The position numbers and the translations under genes were made by a program. A stretch of DNA of 64,000 nucleotides from Amia ocellicauda (Eukaryota; Chordata; Actinopteri; Amiiformes; Amiidae): contig NC_089855.1 of assembly GCF_036373705.1 (NCBI RefSeq), forward strand, positions 3,372,501 to 3,436,500, in the 5' to 3' direction. Position 1 is the first letter of the stretch, and each line of letters opens with the position of its first letter. Of the stretch, positions 53,472-63,935 are shown one piece after another. The notes beneath the pieces were generated by a model that saw only the letters and a list, made by a program, of their open reading frames with translations, searched no databases and was not told where the DNA came from.

Positions 53472-54862
53472 CAGTGAGGGAAAAAAGTATTTGATCCCCT
53501 GCTGATTTTGTACATTTGCCCACTGACAAAAAAATGATCAGTCTATAATTTTAATGGTAGGTGTATTTTAACAGTGAGAGACAGAATAACAGCAAAAAAA
53601 TCCAGAAAAATGCATTTCAAAAAAGTTATAAATTGATTTGCATGTTAATGAGGGAAATAAGTATTTGATCCCCTATCAATCAGCAAGATTTCTGGCTCCC
53701 AGGTGTCTTTTATACAGGTAACGAGCTGAGATTAGGAGCACTCTCTTAAAGGCAGTGCTCCTCATCTCAGCTCGTTACCTGTATAAAAGACACCTATCCA
53801 CAGAAGCAATCAATCAATCAGATTCCAAACTCTCCACCATGGCCAAGACCAAAGAGCTGTCCAAGGTTGTCAGGGACAAGATTGTAGACCTACACAAGGC
53901 TGGAATGGGCTACAAGACCATCGCCAAACAGCTTGGTGAGAAGGTAACAACAGTTGGTGCGATTATTCGAAATTGGAAGAAACACAAAATAACTGTCAGT
54001 CTCCCTCGGTCTGGGGCTCCATGCAAGATCTCACCTCGTGGAGTTTCAATAATCATGAGAACAGTGAGGAATCAGCCCAGAACTACACGGGAGGATCTTG
54101 TTAATGATCTCAAGGCAGCTGGGACCATAGTCACCAAGAAAACAATTGGTAACACACTATGCCATGAAGGACTGAAATCCTGCAGCACCCACAAGGTCCC
54201 CCTGTTCAAGAAAGCACATGTACAGGCCCGTCTGAAGTTTGCCAATGAACATCTGAATGATTCAGAGGAGAACTGGGTGAAAGTGTTGGGGTCAGATGAG
54301 ACCAAAATCGAGCTCTTTGGCATCAACTCAACTCGCCGTGTTTGGAGGAGGAGGAATGCTGCCTATGACCCCAAGAACACCATCCCCACCATCAAACATG
54401 GAGGTGGAAACATTATGCTTTGGGGGTGTTTTTCTGCTAAGGGGACAGGACAACTGCACCGCATCAAAGGGACGATGGACGGGGCCATGTACCATCAAAT
54501 CTTGGGTGAGAACCTCCTTCCCTCAGCCAGGGCATTGAAAATTGGTCGTGGATGGGTATTCCAGCATGACAATGATGTGTGCAAACCTGGTGGCCAACTA
54601 CAAGAAACGTCTGACCTCTGTGATTGCCAACAAGGGTTTTGCCACCAAGTACTAAGTTGAAGGGGTCAAATACTTATTTCCCTCATTAGCATGCAAATCA
54701 ATTTATAACTTTTTTGAAATGCGTTTTTCTGGATTTTTTTGTTGTTATTCTGTCTCTCACTGTTAAAATACACCTACCATTAAAATTATAGACTGATCAT
54801 TTCTTTGTCAGTGGGCAAACGTACAAAATCAGCAGGGGATCTAATACTTTTTTCCCGCACTG
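53472..54862 (+). mobile_element. Tc1-like transposon #4, both ends present
   Basis: Ends CAGTGAGGGAAAAAAGTATT and, inverted, CAGTGCGGGAAAAAAGTATT at 54,862, with TA at 53,470-53,471 and 54,863-54,864. On its right, CR1 copy B resumes at once. This is the complete reference for copy #3. Confidence 0.9.
53839..54660 (+). pseudogene. Tc1-like transposase (copy #4), third catalytic residue deleted
   Basis: Starts at ATG 53,839; an upstream in-frame extension to 53,755 runs through the hairpin and is unlikely to be used. The two helix-turn-helix motifs and first two Asp residues are present ([17 protein letters not shown]). An internal deletion of perhaps 190-200 bases then removes the region that normally holds the PDLNPIE motif, and the frame is shifted into a short C-terminus. 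It cannot be catalytic. The remaining 274 codons compare with about 340 in full-length relatives. Confidence 0.85.
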
Positions 54863-54864
54863 TA

Positions 54865-55660
54865 TAGGCTGCTAACTCAGATATTCCAAATGACACTTAG
54901 AACAGGGGATGTGCAAACTGACTGGAAGACAGCAAATGTCATACCAATCCACAAGAAAGGGGACAAAACTGAGCCAGGAAATTACAGACCAATCAGTCTC
55001 ACCTGCATCACTTGTAAAATGTTGGAAAAAATTATGAGACAGAAAATAGAGGAACATCTTCATGAAAAACATATTCTTGGAGATAGTCAACATGGGTTTA
55101 GACAAGGCAGATCATGTCTTACTAATTTATTAGAATTGTTTGAACATGCAACTGCAGCTGTAGATCATGTGAAAGCATATGATATGATATGAACTGGTTG
55201 ATGTATAGGAAACAGAGGGTGTCGATTAGAGGAGTTGCTTCTAACTGGAGTGAGGTTGTTAGTGGAGTTCCACAGGGATCAGTACTAGGGCCTTTGCTTT
55301 TTCTAATATATATTAATGATCTGAATTCTGGGATAATTAGCAAACTTGTCAAATTTGCAGATGATACTAAAATAGGTGGCTCAGTGGATACAATCTCAGC
55401 AGCACAGGTTATTCAAAGGGACTTAGATGATATTCAGTTGTGGGCCGACACCTGGCAGATGAAATTCAATGTGGACAAGTGCAAGGTATTACAAGCAGGT
55501 AAAAAAATGTCCACTATAATTACACTATGGGAGGAATAGAACTAGATGAAGTAACGCATGAAAAAGACCTAGGCATTGACCACATCAAACCAGAGGAGCT
55601 TTTCTAGATCAGCAGGGACACACACCCGGGGACACAAATGGAAATTGGGCTTCAGGGCAT
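54865..55660 (+). mobile_element. CR1 LINE copy B, piece 4: RT
   Basis: Continues copy B after the L2/Tc1 block. RT blocks [42 protein letters not shown] and the catalytic KFADDTKIGG are readable (54,980-55,380). A deletion near 55,190 removes the region between DMI and NWLMY, including the first catalytic Asp that copy A keeps, and another near 55,575 removes most of the C-terminus. Confidence 0.85.
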
Positions 55661-55665
55661 TCAGG

Positions 55666-56192
55666 TGTCACAGCCATCATCTAGCACTTACACAATATCC
55701 CCAGTAGATGTCACCATCACCCTTCCTTACCAGTCACTTCTCCCAGCTCCCTTCAATCAATCAATCAATCAATCAATCAACATACCTGAACACCATGTCC
55801 ACTTGTTCAATCACTCTCTGCTCCCATTTGCCCTGCACCTCCAACCTTGGTTCCTTGCTTCCCTCTGCTCCACATATAAACACCTCAGTCACACTCAGTC
55901 TTTGTGACGTTTTGTTAGTGTAAACTACAATTCTGAGCTGTCTTTCTGTGCTTTGTTTAGCCTTGTATCTACAGTGTATCCTTGACTTCCTGCTTGACTT
56001 CCAGACCACGACTTTACTACTCCCCTGATTGCCTGTTTGCCTGATCACCTGACCCTTGCCCGTGACCACGACTACGTCTTTGCTTTGCCTTGATTGTACT
56101 GTCCTCCTGGTATCCGACCCCCGCCTGTCTGACCACCTCTACTGTGCAGCGCAACTGAGTCCCCCTGTTCCCGTGCCCCGTGGTACTATACA
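55666..56192 (+). repeat. Solo LTR in CR1 copy B
   Basis: Runs TGTCACAGCC...GGTACTATACA with a perfect 5-bp duplication TCAGG (55,661-55,665 and 56,193-56,197), splitting CR1 between GGGCATTCAGG and ACAGAAAACAGG. A CAAT run (about 55,755-55,780) lies near its start. The CT-rich 3' half resembles Gypsy-type LTRs of fish, but the family is not proven. A TATA-like ACATATAAA lies near 55,871. Confidence 0.75.
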
Positions 56193-56197
56193 TCAGG

Positions 56198-56362
56198 ACA
56201 GAAAACAGGAGACACTTCTTCACACAGTTGTCACAGTCTGAAACAAACTCCCCAGCGATGTGGTTGAAGCTGGACATCTGGGAATATTTAAAAATAGACT
56301 GGATAGTATCCTTGGATCATGATGGGTCTAATGGCCTCCTCTCGTTTGTAAACTTTCTTATG
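56198..56362 (+). mobile_element. CR1 LINE copy B, piece 5: 3' end
   Basis: Matches copy A from about 10,545 to the end (GGAGACACTTCTTCACACAG, CTCCTCTCGTTTGTAAACTT), ending TTTCTTATG. It closes the dispersed CR1 copy that began near 26,890. Confidence 0.8.
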
Positions 56363-57593
56363 TCTCACAGCTTCTCTCCCAGCCTGAATTTCCAGGAGTT
56401 TCATGACTTCAACTCAATTGACTTATTTTATTTGTTTCCTCTCATTCGTTTTCTTTAATTTTTTGTACACCTGAATTAATTCTTCATCCTCTAATTTCTC
56501 AATATTATCATATTATCCTCAGAAAACCTGTGCTGAAATCGACAGCACATTAATTCCCACAAAACAAATTTCGTCTTTCCCTCTCTAGTTTCCCAAGCCT
56601 TTTCAACTTTCAGCTTTCTCAAACCTTTATACCTTCTGTATTCATTGCTACACATCTATCTACATTATTTATCAATATACATCATACATATATCATACTG
56701 TTATATTATTAGGGTGGTTGATCGATTTAAAAAGCTGTTAGATGGTTAGATTATGCCTTAACTTAGATATGTGCAATACCAAAAAAACTAAATTGTGACT
56801 TTAACCAAAACCAGCATCAAAACTTGTATTTTTTTTATCAAATCAGCCATCTTGGATTTTCTTTAACTAGCGTCATTAAAAGTATGTTTTTAAACTAAAG
56901 TACAAATATTAACAACCACCACATTTATCATAATACAAGGCCGTTTTCTAACATTGGCATGTGATAGTTGATACATTTTTATCAATTTGTGTGAACTACA
57001 ACACAAAACATTGTCAAATGGTGCGAGTCCAGCGTTTGGCGAGAAACGGCACCAAAACGCAGCTCTGCGCAGCCACTCCGAGTGTTCAGATTGGAATGTC
57101 GCAGCAAAGCGGAGACACTGACCTGCGCATTCCACTGCCAGAGCCACCGCCATTCACACACACTGAGCAACGCTGAGCTGCGGCACCATACTGCTGCAAG
57201 CGTGGACTTGAACATTGATTTGCAGTGTTGTTAGTATTGCAACAGAAATACGAATTTATGCAATACAATAAAACGTTCCTACAGTATAGTAATTAAATTA
57301 GACAAGGAAGTAAAATATAATGTGTAATATTATATTCAGTGTATATTTATTTTCAGTTATGTAACGAGAACTGCAACACAAGTTCATTTTTTGAACTGAT
57401 CAATAAATTGGTTTACTATTGGTCATCATCATGTCCTGTTAAAACTGTGTTTTAAAATCTATTGCCAGGATAATTACAATATGTTTGCAGCACATTACTG
57501 TAACGTGATCAAGTAGCAAGAAAAATAACTGCAGGCACAAATGAAAGGCTGTTTTCATGTACCACTAACAAAACAATTACATCAGTGTTTTAT
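56363..57593. other. No gene seen; intergenic DNA
   Basis: AT-rich sequence with a moderately GC-rich island at 57,010-57,200 in which several frames are briefly open on both strands. None shows a recognisable motif. Confidence 0.5.
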
Positions 57594-57594
57594 A

Positions 57595-58333
57595 CACCGA
57601 TCAGCCATAACATTATGACCACCTGCCTAATATTGTGTAGGTCCCGCTTTTGCCGCCAAAACAGCCCTGACCCGTCGAGGCATGGACTCCACTAGACCTC
57701 TGAAGGAGTGCTGTGGTATCTGGCACCAAGACGTCAGCAGCAGATCCTTTAAGTCCTGTAAGTTGTGAGGTGGGACTGGATCGCACTTGTTTGTCCAGCA
57801 CATCCCACAGATGCTCGATTGGATTGAGATCTGGGGAATTTGGAGGCCAAGTCAACACCTTGAACTCGTGATTCATCAGACCAGGCCACCTTCTTCCATT
57901 GCTCCGTGGTTCAGTTCTGATGCTCACGTGCCCATTGTAGGTGCTTTCGACAGTGTACAGGGGTCAGCATGGCACCCTGACTGGTCTGCGGCTACGCAGC
58001 CCCATACGCAACAAACTGTGATGCACTGGGTGTTCTGACACCTTTCTATCAGAACTTTTTCAGCAATTTGAGCTACAGTAGCTCGTCTGTTGGATCAGAC
58101 CACACGGGCCAGCCTTCGCTCCCCACGTGCATCAATGAGCCAGTTCACCTCTTTTCCTTCCTTGGACCACTTTTGATAGGTACTGACCACTGCAGACCGG
58201 GAACACCCCACAAGAGCTGCTCTGCTCTGACCCAGTCATCTAGCCATCTCAATTTGGCCCTTGTCAAAGTTGCTCAGATCCTTATGCTTGCCCATTTTTC
58301 CTGCTTCTAACACATCAACTTTGAGGACAAAAT
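57595..58333 (-). mobile_element. Tc1/mariner-like remnant, minus strand, deleted
   Basis: The left end CACCGATCAGCCATAACATT after TA is the inverted end of a common fish element. The minus-strand frame 57,927-57,613 holds VLTWPPNSPDLNPIEHLWDV, the block with the third catalytic residue. Other parts of the transposase are seen further on, out of frame, while much of the core between them is missing, as is the second inverted end. Confidence 0.75.
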
Positions 58334-58348
58334 GTATAATAGAGATAT

Positions 58349-58447
58349 TGTTACGACCCCAAGTGGCTGATGTAAGGGGATAAGGGGAACGTAACATAAA
58401 ACACACAAATGCAGTAGTGAGGGGAGTGCAAAATACAACACAAAATC

Positions 58448-58486
<39 letters not shown>

Positions 58487-59199
58487 AAGGGTTTATTTAC
58501 AATGGGGAGGGGAGTATATACAAGTATGTACAGTATACAAAAACATGTGATGATAATAATACAAATTATGAACAAATATACAGAGGAAAACACCCTGGGT
58601 GGTGTCGGCTAACACTGAACCAAAACAAAACCTATCTAAGCTAGTCTAAAAGAGTAAACCACTACCTGACTTGGATTTGTATGATGACCCTAACTATCTA
58701 CACTAACTAAACTATCTAAGCCTAACAACTAGTATAGAGGGGTTATCACCGTCCCTACCTAAATACCTAATGTGATAGACAACATACATCCCTATGTGTA
58801 ACCGTGTAAACCCATGGGTGTCTCACCTATCTACCTGTTCTCCCCTGAACAGAAAACAATTAACAGAATACAATGTAAATGGAAACAAAACAGAGAAGAA
58901 AACAGTGGGTATTTACACAAGGAAAAACAATCAATCACAAAGGTATTTTACACAAACAGACAGGGTAGCAACACAAAATGGCGTTGCAATCGGTAGTCTC
59001 CCGAAAAGGAGGAATGACAGAGTTTTTAAACTGTAGTTGGAGACATCTGATTGGACAGGAAAAGCACAGAACAACGGAGTTGAGTGACGGGGACGAGAAC
59101 CAATCACAGTAGGACACCTGCGTACAATAGGGATAGGAGGACAACAGACACAGAGCACCCCGCCAGTGGCCAGTATGTACGCATGCAAGGCATGTAACA
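58349..59199 (-). repeat. Solo LTR with GATAT target duplication
   Basis: Starts TGTTACGACCCC and ends GCATGTAACA, so the ends form a short inverted TGTTAC/GTAACA pair, flanked by GATAT (58,344-58,348 and 59,200-59,204). An inverted AATAAA near 58,490 favours minus orientation. It holds a TA microsatellite. The element inserted next to the Tc1-like remnant. Family unknown. Confidence 0.65.
58453..58486. repeat. (TA)n microsatellite
   Basis: About 17 uninterrupted TA units inside the solo LTR. Confidence 0.95.
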
Positions 59200-59204
59200 G
59201 ATAT

Positions 59205-59371
59205 CTTTAAATTATTCAGAGATTTCTGCAAATCATTTCAAGATATCTTCAAATTACTTCCTGTGGGTCCATGACAATTCGTCGACCCCATCATTATATG
59301 TTCTCCACTTGAGCATTTGTGACCATGAGTGTATTCACTTATTGTAGAGCCATAGAATACACATATGTGTA

Positions 59372-59432
<61 letters not shown>

Positions 59433-59483
59433 TCTTAGCAGATGCTCTTATCCAGGGCAACTTACAAAATATAATATAGTAGG

Positions 59484-59529
<46 letters not shown>

Positions 59530-59914
59530 AAATACACACACACAGAACTATTTTGTATTATTTATTATAATGTATGTTTTTAATTGATACATTCATTTGA
59601 GACAATAACCACAATTATTAAGTTTTATACAATTAGTCACAACAGCTGGCAGTGACGGCTGCAGCCTACTTAAAATAGGTTTCATATTAAAATTGTATAT
59701 GAATTGGTGCAGGGGTTAGGGAACGGCACTGTGAACCTGGTGATTTTAATACATTATATTTGTCAGAAGGACTGACCCTCTATATGTAAGCATTGTATTC
59801 TCAAAAGCCTTCTAATTGTTATTTATTTATTTTTACTTAAATAAGGATCTGTATACAATGTCTATATAATGTGTGTGTGTGTTACCTAAAACAAAATTAT
59901 GCTTGTGCTTTGTT
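59205..59914. repeat. Microsatellite-rich spacer: (TTA)n at 59,371-59,431 and (TA)n at 59,484-59,526
   Basis: Two long simple repeats. Between them at 59,437-59,467 is a short piece (CAGATGCTCTTATCCAGGGC) of the interspersed repeat seen at 3,775 and 17,200. No gene in the rest. Confidence 0.85.
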
Positions 59915-60216
59915 TCATATGTGGGGACAGTTGGACACAGAGGGACCTTTTGCAAAACTTGATGAATTCAATGGCAATTCAATGGCAATCATGCACACCT
60001 CATGCACACATGACAATCATCTCCAACCCTTATTTCCGCAGAGCCCTACAGCTCAGCTCATGGGGGTTATCAGCACCTTTCTTATTCTGCTCCACTTGCC
60101 CTTTCAGCATCTGTTTGATTCTGTTTTTCAGTTTCCCTCCTTCTTTGTTGAGGGATTTACAGAGGCATTGGCTGGGTCCCTGCTCTGGAATGGACAGAGA
60201 ATCCAGAGAATGAGTT
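59915..60216 (-). repeat. Duplicated OR 3' flank, unit 3
   Basis: Shares TATGTGGGGACAGTTGGACA, CAGAGCCCTACAGCTCAGCT and TTTGTTGAGGGATTTACAGA with the other OR units, closest to unit 2. Confidence 0.75.
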
Positions 60217-61194
60217 TTATTCAACAGCCCTGACAGTGTTCTTGGCAGTGTGTGGCAAGGCAGACTTGAGTTCAAAGTACGTCTGAGCTGCTGCCTTGAT
60301 CTTCTCATTTCTTAAGCTGTAAATTAAGGGGTTGACCACAGGGGTGAGGAAGTAGTGTAGCGCACCTATGAAAATGCGACCAATGGGGGAAATGCTGTCC
60401 ACTCTCAGCCCAATATACACCACAGCCATGGAGACGTAGTACAGCACCACCACCACTATGTGGGAGGAGCACATATAGAAGGCCTTCTTCCGGTTCTCCG
60501 TGGATTTCATTTTCACCACCGATATTATGATCCTGCAGTAGGTAAACAGCACAAACAGAAAGGGCCCCCAGACACACACCATGGTGATCAACAGAGCAAA
60601 ATTCACCCGGGCCGTCACATCAGCACAGGCTAGAGACATTATAGTGGGGTAGTCACAGAAACAATGTAAGACATAGTTGGAGGCACAGAATGTCACTGAA
60701 CTGGCCAGGACCACAGACACCACAGGGAGGAGGAAGCCCAGAGCCCAGACTATGGACAACATCATGAGGCACACCCTGGTGCTGATGATAGAGTTATAAT
60801 GCAGTGGCTTCACCACGGCCACGTACCGGTCATAAGCCATGGCCGCCACAAGGAAAACTTCAGTAGCACAGAAAGAAATGTAAAAGTACATCTGCAGGAA
60901 ACAGCCAGTGAATGAGATCCTGTTGTGGCCCAGCAGCACCGCCAGCAGCTTGGGTAAGATGGTAATGGTCACCAGCACATCCAGGACAGCCAGGTTCCAC
61001 AGGAAGAAGTACATGGGTGTGTGAAGCCGGGGATCCAGGGACACCAGCACCACGATCATCAGGTTCCCCAGGATGGTAGCCAGGAAGAGGAGGAGGAAGA
61101 TGGGGAAGAGTGTGGTGTAGTGTTCCTGCAGGCCTGGCACCCCCACAATGATAAAATAGGAGGCTGAGGGCAGGGAGGTGTTGGGGTCACTCAT
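60217..61194 (-). CDS. Olfactory receptor, fish type (OR unit 3)
   Basis: An intact 325-codon receptor. Motifs as in the other units: NTS sequon at 5-7, GN in helix 1 (here followed by LMIVVLVS), LHTPMYFFLWNLA, MAYDRYVAVVKPLHY, KAFYMCSSH, and NPLIYSLRN in helix 7 (Leu replaces the first Ile). Loop 2 keeps Cys170, Cys178, Cys180 and Cys190. It should act as an odorant receptor coupled to an olfactory G protein. Start chosen at ATG 61,194, which follows the shared splice acceptor by 20 bases. The stop codon overlaps AATAAA. The probable promoter and first exon are at 63,550-63,935, about 2.5 kb away. No defects are seen. Confidence 0.95.
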   Translation of the reverse strand: MSDPNTSLPSASYFIIVGVPGLQEHYTTLFPIFLLLFLATILGNLMIVVLVSLDPRLHTPMYFFLWNLAVLDVLVTITILPKLLAVLLGHNRISFTGCFLQMYFYISFCATEVFLVAAMAYDRYVAVVKPLHYNSIISTRVCLMMLSIVWALGFLLPVVSVVLASSVTFCASNYVLHCFCDYPTIMSLACADVTARVNFALLITMVCVWGPFLFVLFTYCRIIISVVKMKSTENRKKAFYMCSSHIVVVVLYYVSMAVVYIGLRVDSISPIGRIFIGALHYFLTPVVNPLIYSLRNEKIKAAAQTYFELKSALPHTAKNTVRAVE

Positions 61195-61214
61195 TACTCA
61201 GCGCCACATAGGGT

Positions 61215-61235
61215 CTGTGAAGAGAGGATGGGCAG
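61215..61235 (-). promoter_or_regulatory. Splice acceptor upstream of OR unit 3
   Basis: Minus-strand CCTCTCTTCACAG|ACCCTA, the same as in units 1 and 2, followed by a short leader and the ATG. Confidence 0.65.
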
Positions 61236-63549
61236 CTGGGAGGGCAGGAAGACACTGGCTTAGTTATGAAGACCTATTAGCTGGCTTCTGAGAGTCAGAG
61301 TTTTGCAACCACTAGCTTCCAGCAATTGTGCTGTGCTAACAAAATGAAAAATTCAAATTTCTTCAAACTGGATGCACAGAATTAAAAAGGTTTCCATGGA
61401 TTCATCAGACTCTGGGTGAGAAAGCATTCAGGCTAAAATGCCAAAATACCAAAGTATCCCTTTAATACATTAATTAAATAAATTATAAATATGTCAATCA
61501 TTATTTTGGCAAATATATACAGAATTGCATATACCTTCCTAACTGAGAAATTTAGGCTTGTGTTACAGGACTTAAGGAGACAGTTCTGTGTTTTACGACT
61601 GGCCTGTGCTCACCAAAGTACAACAGGTAAAACATTCATGCTGGAAGACCCCCCCCAACTGTCTCCACAGAGACTAGCACAACATTGCAATTGAAGATTT
61701 ATTTTGTGAAACTCAGACATTCAAGGTACTTTATATATTCCATAGACCAGGGCAACAAACCCAAATATAAACTACATGCTGCTAACAGAAACAGAAGTGT
61801 TACCCAGCTTCTTCCTCAGTTTGATAACAAACAATAAAAGGTGACTTAAAACTAATTTAATTACATTTAAGTAATTCTAACTCAAACCAAAACATGAATA
61901 AGCCATGTTTGGTCTTAAAAGAAAGACCATTAGCTAAAACAACCATTGGACCATTTATATTTCACATACAATGCAACATTTTTGTTAAGAGAATTATTCA
62001 CACATCCTAACTGATCCTCCACTGACCTGGGCATCAGACCAGCCCCCCTGGAATTCCAATAAAACTCAAATGCAAACTTCACCGAGAAAGAACACCTGGC
62101 TTGTTTGGTATCAACTGTAAGGTCATGCTTTGAGGAACTTGAAAATGTAATTGATAGAACAGAAACTAGACAATATAGAGAGTTAGAAACTCTAGGTAAC
62201 ATTTGAACCACTTTCACATTCCTCAAAGCCATCACACCCCCAATACACATTCTGTAGGAATCAAGGGAGAGGAATGGCAAAGACTGCTTCGATTCGAATC
62301 TATATTTTATTACCCGTAACCTGACCAATCAGAAGTTTGGAAGGAAAGAGATTAGAATCTCTTTGTCTGAAATGTATAAAAACAGAAGATAAAACTAGCA
62401 ATTTGGAGTGGCACAATTGGGAGTGGTACAATTTGGAGTGGAACAACCTGGGAGAAGAAGCCAAGGAGACGAAATCCAGGAAGACTGAATGGAACCAGAA
62501 CCAGAACTTCTCCAACAAAAAACTGAAAGCTTTGCAACTGACCTCAAGTTGAAGCAGTCTGCCAGCCCTCCCCGCTATTGACCGTCTGCATAACTGAATC
62601 TCAGTAAACCACACAGGCAGGGGCGTCGCAAGGGGGTAAGGGCAATTGCCTAGGGCCCCGGGCTTGGGGGGGAAGACTCTGCCTCACCCCCCCCGCTCTC
62701 ACGGGAGAAGACTCTGCCGCACCCCCCAGCCCCCCCCACCCCCCCCGCTCTCATGGGAGAAAGCTCCGCTGCACCCCCCTCCGCTGCACCCCACCCCACT
62801 CTCACATACCCTAGAATCACATCTGCAGGTACAGGTAGTATATTTCGTATACTAGTCAATAATTAGTTTCATGCTTTATTTCACTTGGAGTTTATGTGGA
62901 ATTTATTTTTTAATCACATTGAGATTTTAAATGTTTTAAGTGATTTTAGACTTGGATTTTAACAAAATTTTAATCATAAGTATTAAAATTTGTGTACGTT
63001 TTTATTATTGCAATGTAAAATACTTATTTTAATAAAACCGTACTAGTCAAGAATTAGATATATCACAATTACATAACACCTGTGTATGAAATCTAAATTG
63101 TAGGAACGGGTAGCATAATCATAATACTTGTTTGTTATTTTACATGTTTTGTGCCTCCAGTCAAAACTCGAGTATCGGATAGATCTCCTCTCACTCTTAC
63201 TTTGAATATTATCCACCCTGCTTGTCTCTTTGCAAATACATGTTGTCTATTTACATTTTTAATAAGCCTATATCTTGTATAAAACAAAACAGCCTCCAGG
63301 TTAATTCATGCAGATCAACCTCAACGCTAATCTGAATTCGTATTAATTAAAGTATTGTGGTAACTTGCATATCAACCCGGTCTCGTTTTCAGAGGATTTG
63401 GCCGCTGTGGGTTGTATGTTTGGGGGGTCACTAGATTATTTATTTATAGAAAACATGAGTGTGAGATGAATTCACACCTTTAAATAAAAAAAATATATAA
63501 TAGTATATAATCCTACTTCATTAAATATCATTAAATATCACAAAACGCA
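61236..63549. other. No gene seen; probable intron/upstream DNA of OR unit 3
   Basis: The first 200 bases match the corresponding region upstream of OR unit 2 (AGCTTCCAGCAATTGTG, AAAATTCAAATTTCTTCAAA). A GC-rich, C-run-rich segment at 62,620-62,830 (GGGGCGTCGCAAGGGGGTAA, GGGCAATTGCCTAGGGCCCC) looks like a dispersed repeat I cannot name. The rest is AT-rich and without recognised features. Confidence 0.5.
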
Positions 63550-63935
63550 GAAGAAAAGAAACTGAAACAGAGTAATTCTGTAGTAGAATCAGGATTTTTT
63601 AAATATTGTAATAAGATGAAAAGATCAAACCTTCAGAAGTCAGTTCGTGTCTGTGGTCTGTGTCTCTCAGTGTGGAGTGACGTTCAGTGCCAGGTACCTG
63701 GGCTGTGTGTCTGTTGTCTTCAATCTTCAGCTCCAGTCACAGCTCTTCTGGACAAGACTCTTCACCGGTCATTTTTTATGGGCGTCCTCTTGTGCTGACC
63801 CCAGAGGCTGCTGTCTGCAGTGCTGCAGTCTTTATTAACCCTCAGAGAGACACAGAGAAGGGGAGCACCAAAGGGAACAGACTCACAGGGCTTACAGCAA
63901 GAAGAAAACACTTTTATCAGTTCCTGAAGCATTTT
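63550..63935 (-). promoter_or_regulatory. OR-unit conserved upstream block C: probable promoter and first exon of OR unit 3
   Basis: Near-identical to blocks A and B. Minus-strand TATA-like CCCATAAAAAATG at 63,771-63,783 and the candidate donor CCCAG|GTACCTGG near 63,690-63,702 are kept. Conservation in three places, always upstream of an OR and in the same orientation, is the main support. Confidence 0.55.

Larger units (their letters stand above)
47141..54604. repeat. Tandem duplication of about 3.73 kb (L2 3' half plus Tc1-like element)
   Basis: 47,141-50,872 and 50,873-54,604 are the same sequence in the same order, with an offset of 3,731-3,732 bp. The junction at 50,872/50,873 joins the Tc1 3' region to mid-L2 with only a couple of shared bases. 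By eye there are roughly twenty differences, including a 9-base in-frame gap in the first Tc1 copy near 50,627. The second copy continues into a complete Tc1 3' end. Confidence 0.9.

Noticed and set aside
53755..53838. Upstream extension of the Tc1 #4 transposase to 53,755
   Set aside because: It reads through the palindrome, is absent in copy #3, and the conserved N-terminus starts at 53,839.
56890..57268. A cluster of overlapping frames on both strands near 57,000-57,200
   Set aside because: Frames are short, mutually antisense and without motifs; likely chance openness in a GC-richer patch.
59365..59583. A 72-codon frame of leucine and isoleucine-tyrosine runs
   Set aside because: It is the translation of TTA and TA microsatellites.
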